From Alternaria dauci (taxonomy: Eukaryota; Ascomycota; Dothideomycetes; Pleosporales; Pleosporaceae), in NCBI RefSeq assembly GCF_042100115.1, contig NC_091279.1:558001-622000 (forward strand): DNA of 64,000 nucleotides. Direction: 5' to 3'. The translations under genes were made by a program, and so were the position numbers. The notes beneath the pieces are model-generated. The model saw only the letters and a program-made list of their open reading frames with translations. It did not search any database and was not told where the DNA came from. Of this stretch, positions 33,611 to 44,920 are shown one piece after another (position 1 is the first letter of the stretch; the number at the start of each line of letters is the position of its first letter).

Positions 33611-34639
33611 ATGCTCTTTCCTTCTAGACTCTTCAATTCAACACACTCTGCTCTTCGACAAACCAGCATTCGTCCATTGCTGACAACTTCATTCAAGTAT
33701 TCTCCCAGCATCGCTACCCCGCTATCAACCATGTCGGCCAGTACTCTTAGCATAAACTCAACTCTGAGTCTGCCGAACTCTCAGAACAAGATCCCGCAAA
33801 TTGGTTTCGGGGTCTACCAATCTCCTAAGGACGTCTGTGTTGCTTCCTGCAAAAAGGCCTTCGAGGCCGGCTACCGTCACATCGATACAGCCCAGTACTA
33901 CGCAAACGAGGAGCAAGTCGGCCAAGCACTGGCTGAAAGCGGGCTTCCTCGAAAGGACGTATACATCACCTCGAAGATCCTGAGCCCTGGCGAGGATGTC
34001 GAGTCAACATACAAGAAGATCGCGGACAGTGTTGAGAAGCTTGCCGGGAAGGACGGTTATGCGGACCTGTTCCTCATCCACAGCCCCAACGGAGGAAAGG
34101 AGGCTAGGAAGTTGATGTGGCTCGCTCTGAAGCAGGCACAGGAGACGGGAATCGTGCGGGACATTGGCGTCAGCAACTACGGCATCCAGCATATCGAGGA
34201 GATTGCTTCCATCGATAGCAAGGCTAACCTGCCTGCCGTGAACCAGATTGAGGTTTGTCGCAATCCAGCTCCATCGCGCGACCAAACTAACAGAATTGAC
34301 TAGCTCCACCCCTGGTGCCAACAGCGCGAGGTGGTCGACTACTGCAAATCTAAGAACATCGTCGTCGAAGCCTACTGTCCGATCGTCCGTAACGAGAAAG
34401 TAAACGACGAAACCGTTGCAAGCATTGCCAAGAAGCACAACAAGGAGCCAAACCAGGTTCTCATTCGATGGAGTCTGCAGAAGGGTTTCGTCCCTCTTCC
34501 CAAGAGTGACACCCCATCTCGCATTGCTGGAAATGTGGACATATACGATTTCGAGCTTGACAAGGAAGACATGGCTAAGCTAGACGGTTTGGATCAAGGA
34601 GCTAAGGGCGCTATTGTCCAGGCCGTAACCAATGCTTGA
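33611..34639 (+). CDS. Aldo-keto reductase
   Basis: NADPH-dependent carbonyl reductase with a TIM barrel. Exons are 33611-34252 and 34304-34639 (51-bp intron), giving 325 residues. Catalytic residues are visible: Asp and Tyr in GYRHIDTAQYYANE, Lys in YITSKI, and His in LFLIHSPNG. The cofactor-binding segment LPKSDTPSRIAGN is near the C-terminus. GVSNYG and NQIE...HPW match the family. The first 40 residues are rich in Ser/Arg/Thr and lack acidic residues. The Met at 33731 is an alternative start for a cytosolic form. Substrate specificity is not predictable. Confidence 0.93.
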
Positions 34640-35463
34640 GGTGTCATCAAGACTTATGCATTTTGATAGGTGTAGATGAACATTTAGTCAAGAGATATAG
34701 CGAGTAGGTCTGCGACCAAACCCAAGCGGCATGTACAACGGTGAAAGATGCCCACAGTGAGCATGTACCTACCAACTTTGCACCTGATCCGAATTCCAGT
34801 GTACTAATCGTGGACCGAGTGCCCTCTTACTCACGGGGAGTAAATACTTCTAGTTACCTAGGTACTGTGTCGTGTAGCTAGCTCGTGTGTTGTGTGTACC
34901 ACTCCAATACACGTACCAACAGGCGAGCCTCCATTGGATGCTTCCAGATGCGATTGATCCTCTTTCCAGCGAAGACAGACAAAACAATCAACAGGTGATG
35001 TCGATACTTATCATGTTGCGACAGGTTCAAGTCCCGTTAGCACCAGTCAAAGCAAGGAGTCTGTTGTCAACGTAGGCCAAAGAACACTCGATAGTGAGCT
35101 GCTTGGAAAGATCCCGACGGTGATGTGTTCGCCAGTCATGGTCTTGCAGGTACAGGACAGCAAAACATCGTAGCCATAGACTGTTACCATGCTAGGGTTC
35201 AAAGTATACAGACACCTGCCTTCTTGGTTCTCTTGCACGCCATACAAGAAAAGATCAATTGCTGTCATCGTAGTTACTTGGGAGCGTGTTTGGTTTTCCC
35301 TTAGATGGTGTGGTGTGCTCCAGGGCTTGATCCACATTAACCCGAAACAAAGACTCTGACACCACCATTTCGTTCGGAGACGTAATTTATTAGAGTATCT
35401 GGATTCAATCGCAGGCATAAAGTACAAAGCAGAAAGGACAAAATAAAGGCAAAAAAGAAGAGA

Positions 35464-35487
35464 GATCTTGCCCGGAATCGAACGATG
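35464..35487 (-). repeat. Partial copy of the tRNA-Gln T-arm and acceptor end
   Basis: On the minus strand it reads CATCG, then TTCGATTCCGGGCAAGA. This matches the spliced T-loop, T-stem and first acceptor bases of the tRNA-Gln at 35543-35730. The CATCGTTC prefix also resembles the inside of that tRNA's second intron. It looks like a truncated duplicate. Confidence 0.5.
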
Positions 35488-35524
35488 AAAAGCGTGGCTT
35501 CCAGGCATTGTGGGATAAGAAACG

Positions 35525-35531
35525 AAAAAAA
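35525..35531 (-). terminator. Candidate RNA polymerase III terminator
   Basis: Seven Ts on the minus strand, 11 bases after the discriminator base of the tRNA-Gln sequence, as expected for a Pol III stop signal. Confidence 0.5.
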
Positions 35532-35558
35532 GATGGTTTGAAAGGTCTTGCCCGGAAT

Positions 35559-35609
35559 CTAGTAACTCGGTTAGCAGCTGGAATTGAACGATGGAAGTGC
35601 AATTCTTAC
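35559..35609 (-). other. Spliceosomal-type intron 2 within tRNA-Gln (T loop, inside the B box)
   Basis: 51 bp with GTAAGA donor, GCTAACC branch-site motif 14 bp before the end, and TAG acceptor. It lies between tRNA positions 57 and 58. It contains its own B-box-like CGTTCAATTCC. Confidence 0.65.
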
Positions 35610-35669
35610 CGAACCGGGGTTGCCGGAAGACTCTGACGATGAATCAGAATCCGGAGTGATAACCGCTAC

Positions 35670-35719
35670 CTGATGGCTATTAGCGGGGGCAATTGAGAAG
35701 TGGATTGTCGAAGACGTAC
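35670..35719 (-). other. Spliceosomal-type intron 1 within tRNA-Gln (D arm, inside the A box)
   Basis: 50 bp with GTACGT donor, GCTAATA branch-site motif and CAG acceptor. It lies between tRNA positions 11 and 12. It shares CACTTC, TCAATT and GCTAA in the same order with intron 2. Confidence 0.65.
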
Positions 35720-35730
35720 ACTACAAAACC

Positions 35731-36263
35731 GATGCTGATTGAAATTCTAGTGACATTATATAGTAACAAAATTTATCGAGGATGCGCGTGACGCAAACGT
35801 TGAGGCACGAACGACGGGCGAAAATCTTTTTGGTTGGTTGTAGTGGGGTGGTGGGGGTGCTTGTCTACATGGCGGGGTTCTTGGGACCCGAGAATGTGCG
35901 TATGCGTCAGGGACGCGCCACAACTTGGTCTGAGTCTGCAGCTACGACGTGTTTCTGCCCAGTGTGCGAAGTAAACCCAAGCCGGTAGTAGCTGCGCGGA
36001 GACGCGGCGTTGCAAAAGTTGGTATGCAGTGTTGAGCTCATCTTCTATTCTCGAGATCCTACAGTGTGCATGATAGCACTGTGCTGCGTCTATTAATACC
36101 AACCAGCAGTAAACATACATGAGACGGGAGAATACAAGTCGCAAGGCTGCGCAATGCCCAGTGGCATGCCGCCTGGTATCACAAAGGAGCACCGCGAAAG
36201 AAGAACATGTAGCGCCATCGCTAAAAGAACACGACAAAAGAGAATGCTGCAACGGAGTGTCTA
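35731..36263. other. Intergenic region, no gene seen
   Basis: Between the tRNA-Gln locus and the permease 3' end. Short ORFs only. Confidence 0.45.
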
Positions 36264-38112
36264 TCAGCAAAAGAACTTGTACACCTTCTTCCACCTCGGC
36301 CACTTCTTCTTTTCTTCGCGCTCCTCTTCGATCAACGCTTGGATGTTCAGCTCGCGGATGCCAGTGACGAGATCCATGTTGTGCGATCGCACGACCGAAG
36401 TGCGGAACCAGAACTTGTAAGGAAAGTAAAAGGCAAGAGTGACTGGCAGTGCAAGATAGACGCTGAAGAAACGTTGGAGACGCTGTGATGTCGACAGCAC
36501 AGCCATGTCAATTGGAGCGACAGAAACATAGAACTGTGCAATGAGGACGAGAACATTGAGGATGAGACCGATGTAGGATCCGATGAGACCAGGTTGGGAG
36601 CGGAAGGCAAGCTCATCAAGGGTGTGTCCTTGCACCTTCCATCCCTGGCGGAAGCGGATGTGCGCCAGACAGATTGAGAGCCAAGTGAAGACAGCTGAGA
36701 GTGCAGACAGGGCAAGTAGCCAATTAAATGCGGCATCTTGTAGTTTGCGGTCCGCACCAGCAAGGAAAGCGAGAAGACCAAGGGCCGAGGCAAAAGCAAT
36801 GGACACAAGGGGACGACCCTGGCGGTCAATGTAGGCGAAGATTCTGGGGGCCTGATTCTGCTCAGCCAGTGCAGCGAGCGTGCGCGAAGAACCGTAGATG
36901 GAGGAGTTGCCGACCGAGAGAACAGCAATCATGATGACGGCGTTGAAGACGGAGGGCAGCCCCTGAATGCCTGCGTTCTGGATAGCGATGACGAACGGCG
37001 AGGCAATAGCATCAACATCGTTCTTGTCCTGGAGCAGCCGCGGATCATTGTAGGGAACCAACAGTCCGACAATGGTAAGGGAGACGATGTAGAACAAGGA
37101 GATACGCCAGAAGACCTGCTTAACAGCAGTGGGGAGAGACTTGCGCGGATTGGCTGTTTCCGCTGCAGCGAGACCAACAAGCTCGGTTCCAGAGAACGCG
37201 AATGCAGCGTTGACAAACACACTGCACAGGCCCTTGAAACCGTTGTTGAATGGGCCAGGGTCGCGCCAATACATGCCACCAATGTAGCCACCATCTGGGC
37301 CTCCGCCTATGTTGATGATGATACCAAGGATGATGAAGCCGATGACCGCTGTAATCTTGATAATGGCAAAGACGAACTCGGCTTCACCATACCCTTTGAT
37401 ACCAAACAGATTGATGACGACGATCAGGACCAGGAAGACGGCGACCCAGGCGTTGTTGTTGACCTTGTCACCATTCCAGTATTCGATTGTAAAAGTAGCA
37501 GCGACGATTTCCAGTGGTAGTACGACAAGCCATTGGAGTGCATAGTTCCAACCCATGGCAAAGCCCCATGCGGGATCCAGGAAGCGCGTCGAGTATGCGG
37601 AGAAGGAACCAGCGACGGGAAAGAGGACTGCCATCTCGCCCAGCGCATGGACGGTCGTGTACAGCATGACACCGACAAGGCAGTAGCAGATGACGAGCGA
37701 TGCCGGGCCACCGTTTGCTAGTGCTTGCCCCGAGCCGACGAATAGGCCGGTACCTGGGAAAGTCAGTCTGTGGACCCCGCTTAGCTGACGCATGCCAAAC
37801 CATACCTATGGAACCTCCAATTGCTATCATTTGCAAATGGCGACCTTTTAGTCTCCGCGCAAGTGGTGAGTTTGCAGTGTTTGCAGCAGCGGCCTCGGGG
37901 TCGAATACGTTCCCGTCGGCACCTAAGCTTCCCTTTGGCGTCATCGTCATGGCAAAATTCGGGTCCCGTTTGAAGCTCTCGATAACCCTCCTTCCCAGTC
38001 CATCCTGGTACCGTGATGATTCGCCAAAGTAGTCGGACCCTTGCGAGGCTCTTCCAAAACTCTTCTCGGTGCCGTACATGTCGTCGTCGATTGTCATGTT
38101 GGGTAGGCGCAA
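36264..38112 (-). CDS. Amino-acid permease of the fungal YAT (APC) family
   Basis: Plasma-membrane proton-coupled amino-acid transporter. Exons are 37806-38112 and 36264-37753 with a 52-bp intron that splits the first transmembrane helix at IGGSIG/TGLFVGSG, giving 598 residues. The family signature is complete: RRLKGRHLQMIAIGGSIGTGLF, GEMAVLFPVAGSF and FLDPAWGFAMGWNYALQWL. About twelve hydrophobic helices follow, then a cytosolic C-terminus ending KVYKFFC. The N-terminus (~95 residues) is hydrophilic, as in Gap1-like permeases. Met6 (38097) is an alternative start. Substrate range cannot be set from sequence. Nothing nearby suggests a catabolic cluster. Confidence 0.94.
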
Positions 38113-41100
38113 CGGCGCGATGACAGACGACGAAAAGAGAGTGAAATGCAGCTGTTCTGCACGTTGGTCGGTGTCGCTGCAGTGCAGCCGTTGAAGGTAT
38201 CTGCTTTTTTCCTGTGTGATGGGCGCAGGGGCGGGATATGAGTGCGATGCTGACGACCAGGCTACTTGGGCTTGGGCCTATTCTTGAGGCGCGCGAGGTC
38301 GACTACAGAACTGAGGCGTCCAGGGTCTGTGTGTCCTTTCCAGAGTGCCGGGTAACGACTATCGACTAGGATGTGTAGCGGCCGGGGGGTGTATCTGGAT
38401 TTGGCCTAGGGGTGGGAGCGACGTTATCGCGGCGTGGCGCATCTATGGCTTCAGAACATGCGTAGAGCGTGTCCAAGAGCAGAGTGGTGCACAGGTGATG
38501 TGACTGTTGGCGAAAACACCGTCCAACGACGTACCTTTTGACTGTCAAGGTGTTTTGCACGGAGCACCGTGGAGCGACTGACATCCCCTATCGACGGCAC
38601 AATGTCGCACATTCGCTCCTTCTTCGCTGAGTTCGCTCGTTCCGCCTCCACTCTTGGTAGCGGCAGACACCGACGAACCGCCAAACGTCCACCAGCCCTA
38701 AATGCCGCAGGCCAAAATGTCACCCTCGGCCACTTGACTGTATTCTACCATACTCCAGATTTGCGTCTCGCGTGTGTCGGTCTGAGTAACGTCTTTAGGC
38801 GCTCGCTGCCGGCGCTACATCAATGGCTACCTCGGTGTCGAGTCCTGGTGGCGCTTGCGCAACTTTCCACTTCCCCAAGTCTAACAGCGCACGGGCCGCC
38901 CTTATCGCGAAGCCACCAGCACTGTTGCGGCATGTGCGCGCAAGACATGCCACCAACCCCACGCCCGAGGCTTCCAACGTTCCCAACCATCCTTTCAACT
39001 ACCCCCCCTTCGCAATCTTCAGATGCTCCTTGCTGCACTGCCCGATCTTTCGAGCTTCTGTAACGCGACTACGACCGGCGCGACTCCGGACTCGACCTCT
39101 CACAACACCCGTTGACCCGTCCCGCTGCCGCAGCATTGGCGCATACTTTGGACGTGCTGCTTTAGGCACTGCCCCTTCATGCCCCATCACGAGCTCGCCT
39201 CTGGCCTGGAACGTCTTCGAAACTAGCACCCCGGCACATGCTCGGCTCTACCGTCTGAATGGCGACGCGATGGTCGACATGGATATCTGACCACCCTGCA
39301 GCCCGCAGCTCGCAAATCAGCCCAGCCATTAGCTTACTGTTCCACTACAGCATGTGTACCGTGAAGAGACCTCCATCGTCGCGTCGCGTCGGTAAAGACG
39401 GGTAAATCGGATTGCGTCTTCCCGATCCATATCGCTTGACGACCCTTTTGACGACCCCTCATGAACGCATCCTGCCACATGCAGGGGCTACCAAACTATA
39501 CTAATGCTTCTCAATCTAACTCCATCCTCATCCGATGCAGGTACAGAGCCCAAAGGACGCTTAGTTCCTGACTGTTGAGTTCTCGAGGAAGCGCATCAAG
39601 ACAAAAGGATCGCACCAACACCGCACCGCAATCTCCTTTGACCTGGGTGCGTTCTGCCTATCGACTGACCCAGCTTGCAGAGGACGTACACGAGCAATAC
39701 GCCCCGCAGACTGTCGTCATGTAAGAACACAAATTCGCCCATTGCGAATCAATATACATGTGTGTTACATACCCCCTGTACCTCTTCTGCATCCGTCAAG
39801 TACCTTCACCAATCCATCTGCAAAGTCCAACATCTTACCTCATCGGCTACTGCCGTCCCTTCTCTTTGACCGACCAAGTCTTCGTGAAATCCCACACGTG
39901 CAATCTCATTTGCCAAGCGTATAACGACGCAATACGATATCGTCGGAAGTGCGATTGTTACTGGTCGAGCCAGAGAACGCCCCAACCCACATGGCAGGCC
40001 ACTACCGCTACCCATCACACTGTCGCAACGCCTCTATCGTATTTTATTCGTCATCTATATTGACAAAGCCGCCCGAGATTGCCACATGAAATACTATCAA
40101 CTCTCGACATCAGTACGTCACAATTGTTGTTAGTTCGTAGGCGAAACCTGGTCGATAGTTGGCTTGTGCAAGAAGCTTCTACCATCGTCTACGGTGTAGC
40201 GAGGGCGCACGCCGTTTATGCACTCATGCACAGACTGATCTTCCCGGCTTACCTTGCGTCGCCCGAAGAAGCAGCTCATCGAAGTGGCGCAATCTTCATC
40301 CTGTCTCCCTTGTGGTCACTTTGAGCTCTGGCCAGTATAGAGATAAGCATCTGCTTCAAGGACACAATTCTAAAACTCTTTCCTGCCATCTCATCTAGCT
40401 ATCCCTATCCAACATCGTGTACTGCGATAACGCTAAGATCCAAATCTGCTGTCTCATGGCCCTTGCGGCCCTCGGCGTGGCACAGCGTTACCACCGTATG
40501 CGCCACTTCCCACATTTCGGCTGTTGGACCTTTGCCTCGTGCGCATCACATGGCAACCCTCACACACTGGGCGCAATGTCAATGCGTAGTGTGGGTGGCG
40601 AGCTTCAAGAACTACGGTAGATGAGGAAGCTGCCGTACTCAACAACATGTCACTGATGCGACGACCCCCCCTGCACGCGCATTGCGCTTTTCGAAATACC
40701 GGCGCACATGTCACCGACACAGCCTTCAGCCGCAATATCGGTACTTTTCTGCAAGGAGGATCATCTTCGGAAGTTTGTCAAGCTCACGTGTCGTGCTTTG
40801 TTTCACGGCCTATTCAAATTTCGCCATTGACCCGGACGCCGCATGTACATCACACCGCCTCTAGAACAGCCAGTGTGGAACGAAGAAGGTTTTGCGTCGA
40901 GTGCAAGTATATCGCTACAGAGTTCAACTGCTGTACCTCCATGCGTATATGCGTACACGTGTCGTTGTACAAAGTTGTCTTGCGTCATCGATTGTTGTTG
41001 GTTCGGGTGCTTTGAGAGCGTCTCGAAGGGAGAGTATGCATATGGCAATGTTCGGATAGAAAACTCTTTGGTTGATGGATTGTGGTCTGGCCGATGACTG

Positions 41101-41625
41101 ACTCAATGATAGGGCCACGTCTGCCTTTGTGTAATACCGATGTCGAATAGTCGACACAGTCCTGGCTAGCTGCTGCTCCGGTACACACGCGACTGAAACA
41201 AGGTCAGTTCGTAAGATGGTAGCTGTCGGGGCCTAGTATGTTGATCGCCTAGAGATCCAAGGGCGACTGGGACACCGCTCTAACCTTGATTGTGTTTCTT
41301 ACATGCTTTAGTGTTATCCGCGTGAGTAATAGATATGATGAGCGAAAAATGTGCATAGTATAAATACGTATCTATGAGATTAGAAAGAGATAGACAAAAT
41401 GAAAATAACGTGTGTATAGGTATCCCGTAAAAAGATCAACGCCGAGAATGTATGCCGTGAAAGTGCGAAAGCTCAAAAGAACAGTAGGAAGAGGTGAAGA
41501 TAAGTGAACGTCCCCTACGCAACAACAACAACAACAACAACCAGACTCAGAAATGGTCAAACCTCCACAATCTCACCAAAGATCTCCAAGCCTCCTCTTT
41601 ATTCCCACATCTATCTTCCCGAATA
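38113..41625. other. 3.5-kb region without a supported gene
   Basis: 38.56-39.95 kb is C-rich on the plus strand, as in long fungal leaders. It has overlapping ORFs (38569-39063, 38823-39290) with Pro/Arg/Ser-rich, non-family-like products. 39.95-41.5 kb has only short ORFs. A CAA repeat lies near 41520-41540. It could hold a long noncoding or poorly conserved transcript; nothing is claimed. Confidence 0.5.
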
Positions 41626-44347
41626 TCAAGCCTTCTCTTTGAATTCCTCTGGCGGCGGGGTCAACAGCGCAGGACTCTCTTCTTCAACAAACTCGCCTTC
41701 GCCCAATTTCCCCCCAAATGTTTCCACCTCTTCAACTTCTTCCTCTTCTTCCTCGTCTTCCTCTGTGATGCCCAATATCTCCCCGCTCCTGCGTCCTTGT
41801 ACACTCGTCCCTCTACTACTCATACCACTGTCTCCGCTCCTGTTCCGCCAGGCGCCACCGTTTACATGACCACCATTCATAACCCCAGTATTGACGTTAA
41901 GCATGGGTCCTTTGAAAGGACTCCTCTTTTTCTTTGCAAAAATGAGACCAGGCGATTGTGGAGGAATGCTGTTTCCGTTTCCGAAAGCGGCGCTAGATTC
42001 GGTAAGGCCAGGTGGGAAGCCAGAACGTACAACGCGGATGTTCGAAGGGAAGCTTGAGGAAGTGGGGGTCGCAGGGAGGACTTTTATGCTGTTGTGGGGA
42101 GACTTGGAGGGCTTGTGTGAGTGGCCGCTTACAGAAACAGCGGGAGAGACAATTGAGGCAGAGGATGTGGATGAGGCTTTCGAGTGCGAATGGTGGTGGT
42201 GTGGCATACTGCGGATCGAAGACACAGACGAAGAAGTGGACTTCCGGCCTCGGAGACCACCAGAGGAACGACGATACGAGGATCGCGGCGTTAGTGGGGC
42301 AGGGGACGCCGAGAGCCTTCTCATAGAGCCTGAGCCATGAGTTGAACCTCGGGGTCGAGGGCCAGGTGTGTGTGGTATCGGCGGAGACTTGGGGTTAGTA
42401 TGTATAGAAGAACGGTTCGCTGTACTTTGCCTTCGTCTTGAGTCTGAAGACGTGCTTGGAGGTATCTTCGGGGACTGTCCACTGCTAGCCTTCGAACCTG
42501 GCGACCGTGCTCGTTTTGATGTTTCCTTTATCCAGTTTCTAAGTGACAAGAGGTGGTTGATGAAAGGCTGCTTCCGGCGCCGCTTGGGCACGAAGCCGTT
42601 GGGGGAGAGGAGGTCGGGGTTCGTGGACACGACTTGTAGCATACTGCTACGAGATCGCCGCCGATCCAAATCTTTCGCTGGCGGTGGTGGACGCGAAGAA
42701 GAGTGTGATTTTCGCCCTCGGTAGGTATCGATTGGTGGCAGCGGCTTGTCATCGACGGTGAGGTTGGGAGAAGTCATGGATTCCGGCAATTTGGGCAACT
42801 CGGGAGCACCTATTCGGAGTTAGAATTATCTTCATGTTGGCTGGCACAGTACTGACCATGCAAACTGCTTCGGTTTATGGTCCTGCCGCGACTCTTCGGT
42901 GTAGTCGGAGCATGTATGCCCTCCTCGTCCGACTCTCTGATGGTAGGCGCAAGTTTGTCCAGCCGGCTACTGGCAGCACTCAGTCGTCTGAGGCTCTTAG
43001 CCTCTGCTTCCTTTTCTTTGCGCTTGCGCTCTCTTCTTTTCGCTTTCCGTTCTTCCTTTTCAAGCAACAATGCCCACCAGCCAGCCAAAGAGTCGCATCG
43101 CTGGGCCAGGACGTTCTCAATCACCATGTCAATATCCACACCAGCAGCGCGCATACGCTGCAACACCTCCTTCTCCAGTTCGGTCGAGAAGGGCGGCGGC
43201 TGCTGCAGCTTCAAAATCTCCTGCTGGCGAGGCGCGTGTTCCGACAACCAAGGGTTCTGCAGTATATCCGCCAATGTAGGTCTCAAGATCGGCCGTTTCG
43301 AAAGTAGCGACGAGCACAGCTCCTTTGCCTGCTGTGGAAAGTGTTCCGGGTATTTTGGTTCCTCCTTCAGTATCTTGTTCTTCGTGACCATCTCGTCGTC
43401 TTCGTCAAAAGGCAGCTCCCCGACCAGAAGCGCGTAGAGGATGATACCCAGACTCCAGACGTCCACCTTTTCACCCGCGTACTTCTCGCCCTTGAGCATC
43501 TCCGGCGCACTGTAACAGATGGTTCCACACCATGTCTGCAAGTAGTTGGACTTGCCCTCGTACTCGCGTGTGAAGCCAAAGTCGACCAACTTGACATCGC
43601 CCTGTTTGTCCAGCAGTATGTTCTCGAGTTTGAGGTCGCGGTGGACGCAGGACTTGTTGTGGACGTAGGACACGGCGCCGACGAGTTGTGTGAAGATCTT
43701 CTGGACTCTGGCGGGTTCGAGTGCGCCCTTGGCTAGGAGGTAGTTGTAGAGTTCATCGCCCTGGCAGTACTCGAGGACTAGCCAGACCAGCTCCTCGGTG
43801 ACTATGACCTCGTACAGGCGGGCGATGTGTGGGTGTATGAACTGGCGGTGGTGATGGATTTCGCGCGCGAGATTGGCGTCGTCTTTCTTCGCGCTCTTGA
43901 GCACGACCTGTTCGTGGTGAGCGTGGTTCCTCTGTGGCAGCTGTGACTACGGCACCTTTGAGCCATTGCTGAGTTTGTGCGATGCCAAGTAGACCTTGCC
44001 AAAACTCCCCTTGCCTATAAGTTTCCCCAGTGTATAGTTGCCGACAGTCTTGAGGTCGGTCGCGGCAAACTCACTGTTCCCGTGTCAGCAAATTACCGCG
44101 GGTGGAACAGGCACCGGGCGCGCAAAACAAAGGAAAGAAAAAAAAGGCTTACTCGAGTAACTGCTTGTACGAGTTCGCAAGCTGCTATAATTCCAGTCTC
44201 AGCATCGGTCCTGCCAGACAATGCCAGACATGCGCCTGGGTGTTTTGCTTGTTGCAGCGCACACGCGCGTGCTGGCGGCGACGGGAGGCTACGTACCTTC
44301 TTCCTCTGGGCCTGAATCTCAGCCTGGGCTCTGAGATTTGACTGCAT
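41626..44347 (-). CDS. Serine/threonine protein kinase, CAMK (Kin4-like) type
   Basis: Five exons: 44297-44347, 44153-44184, 43956-44073, 42857-43907 and 41626-42809, giving 811 residues. Splicing assembles the full kinase domain: glycine loop GKGSFGKV (48-55), ATP-binding Lys71, HRDLKLEN with Asp158 and DFG Asp176. GTICYSAPEM and a Ser/Thr kinase C-lobe follow. A conserved helical block (AGVDIDMVIENVLAQRCDS) and a basic coiled coil come next. The ~390-residue tail is disordered and Ser/Pro/Arg-rich, ending in an acidic stretch. The N-terminal leader QAEIQAQRKKQLANSY resembles fungal Kin4-type kinases from memory. The third intron has a weak donor (GTGCCG), but reading frame and family sequence both require it. 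The start is the only ATG in frame after an upstream stop. Confidence 0.9.
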
Positions 44348-44920
44348 GGAATGATGCGCCGCTGCTCCGTGGTGTCGCCTGCGCAACCAGCGTCATCTAT
44401 GGGTTGCAGGAGTTCGGTCTGGCGAGCGAGCGCCGCGGAAGAGAGGAACGGGTCCTGTAGCAGCGAAAGTGGAGATGGCCGCAAACGCCAGGGGCCTAGG
44501 GCGTTCGAGATGTGCGAGGATAACAATACTAACTTTTGGCCGACCGGGGATGGCAACAAAGTGTATTAATTGTGAATACTGCGGAGGGGATGCGGCCTCC
44601 CGTCAGATCTCTCCTGAGCTTCCGGTCCTGCCATGGATTCGGGGAGCGCGATCCTGGTCGCAGATCATCCACATGCCGCTTCTCTGGTAAGCGGTGCGAC
44701 GGACCAGAACATGGCCACCTCTATTCTTGTTTGTAGCGTGCCAATTGCTAGCAGACGTGCAACGCATTATCCAAATCAAAAACCGAACAAGTCCGGCACT
44801 CTGGGAACAAGTATTCGCTTCTTGCACTGGTGTTACACAAAAGTACCCCTGTACTACAGCAACCGAATCCAACGAAGCAACGTTCAGAGTCTGCAGACAC
44901 ACCAGGTCGGCAAGAACCAT
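44348..44920. other. Intergenic region, no gene seen
   Basis: Promoter side of the kinase and 3' side of the nitronate monooxygenase. Short ORFs only. Confidence 0.45.

Larger units (their letters stand above)
34640..35542. other. Intergenic region with a tRNA-like 3' fragment
   Basis: No protein gene supported. A TACCTAGGTA palindrome lies at 34854-34863. A minus-strand fragment resembling the 3' end of the neighbouring tRNA-Gln lies at 35464-35487. Confidence 0.5.
35543..35730 (-). tRNA. tRNA-Gln(CTG) interrupted by two GT-AG introns plus a normal tRNA intron
   Basis: Read on the minus strand from 35730. After removal of 35670-35719, 35629-35643 and 35559-35609 a 72-nt tRNA remains. The acceptor stem GGTTTTG (35730-35724) pairs with CAAGACC (35550-35544) with one G-U. 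The D arm is GTGT, AGCGGTTA, TCAC. The anticodon stem CCGGA/TCCGG is perfect, with loop TTCTGAT (anticodon CTG at 35645-35647). The variable loop is CAAC. The T arm is CCCGG, TTCGATT, CCGGG. The discriminator is T. The 15-nt intron after position 37 is the usual tRNA-intron site and can pair with the anticodon (CTGA/TCAG). The two other insertions look spliceosomal. Whether the RNA is made and matured is unknown; it may be a disabled gene. Confidence 0.75.

Noticed and set aside
35018..35047. T-arm-like sequence (GGTTCAAGTCCCG) followed by TAGCACCA
   Set aside because: The T-stem has a mismatch and no matching 5' acceptor or D arm was found upstream, even allowing for introns.
38569..39290. 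Two overlapping plus-strand ORFs (164 and 155 codons)
   Set aside because: Pro/Arg/Ser/Cys-rich composition typical of translated C-rich leader; no motif, no supported introns.
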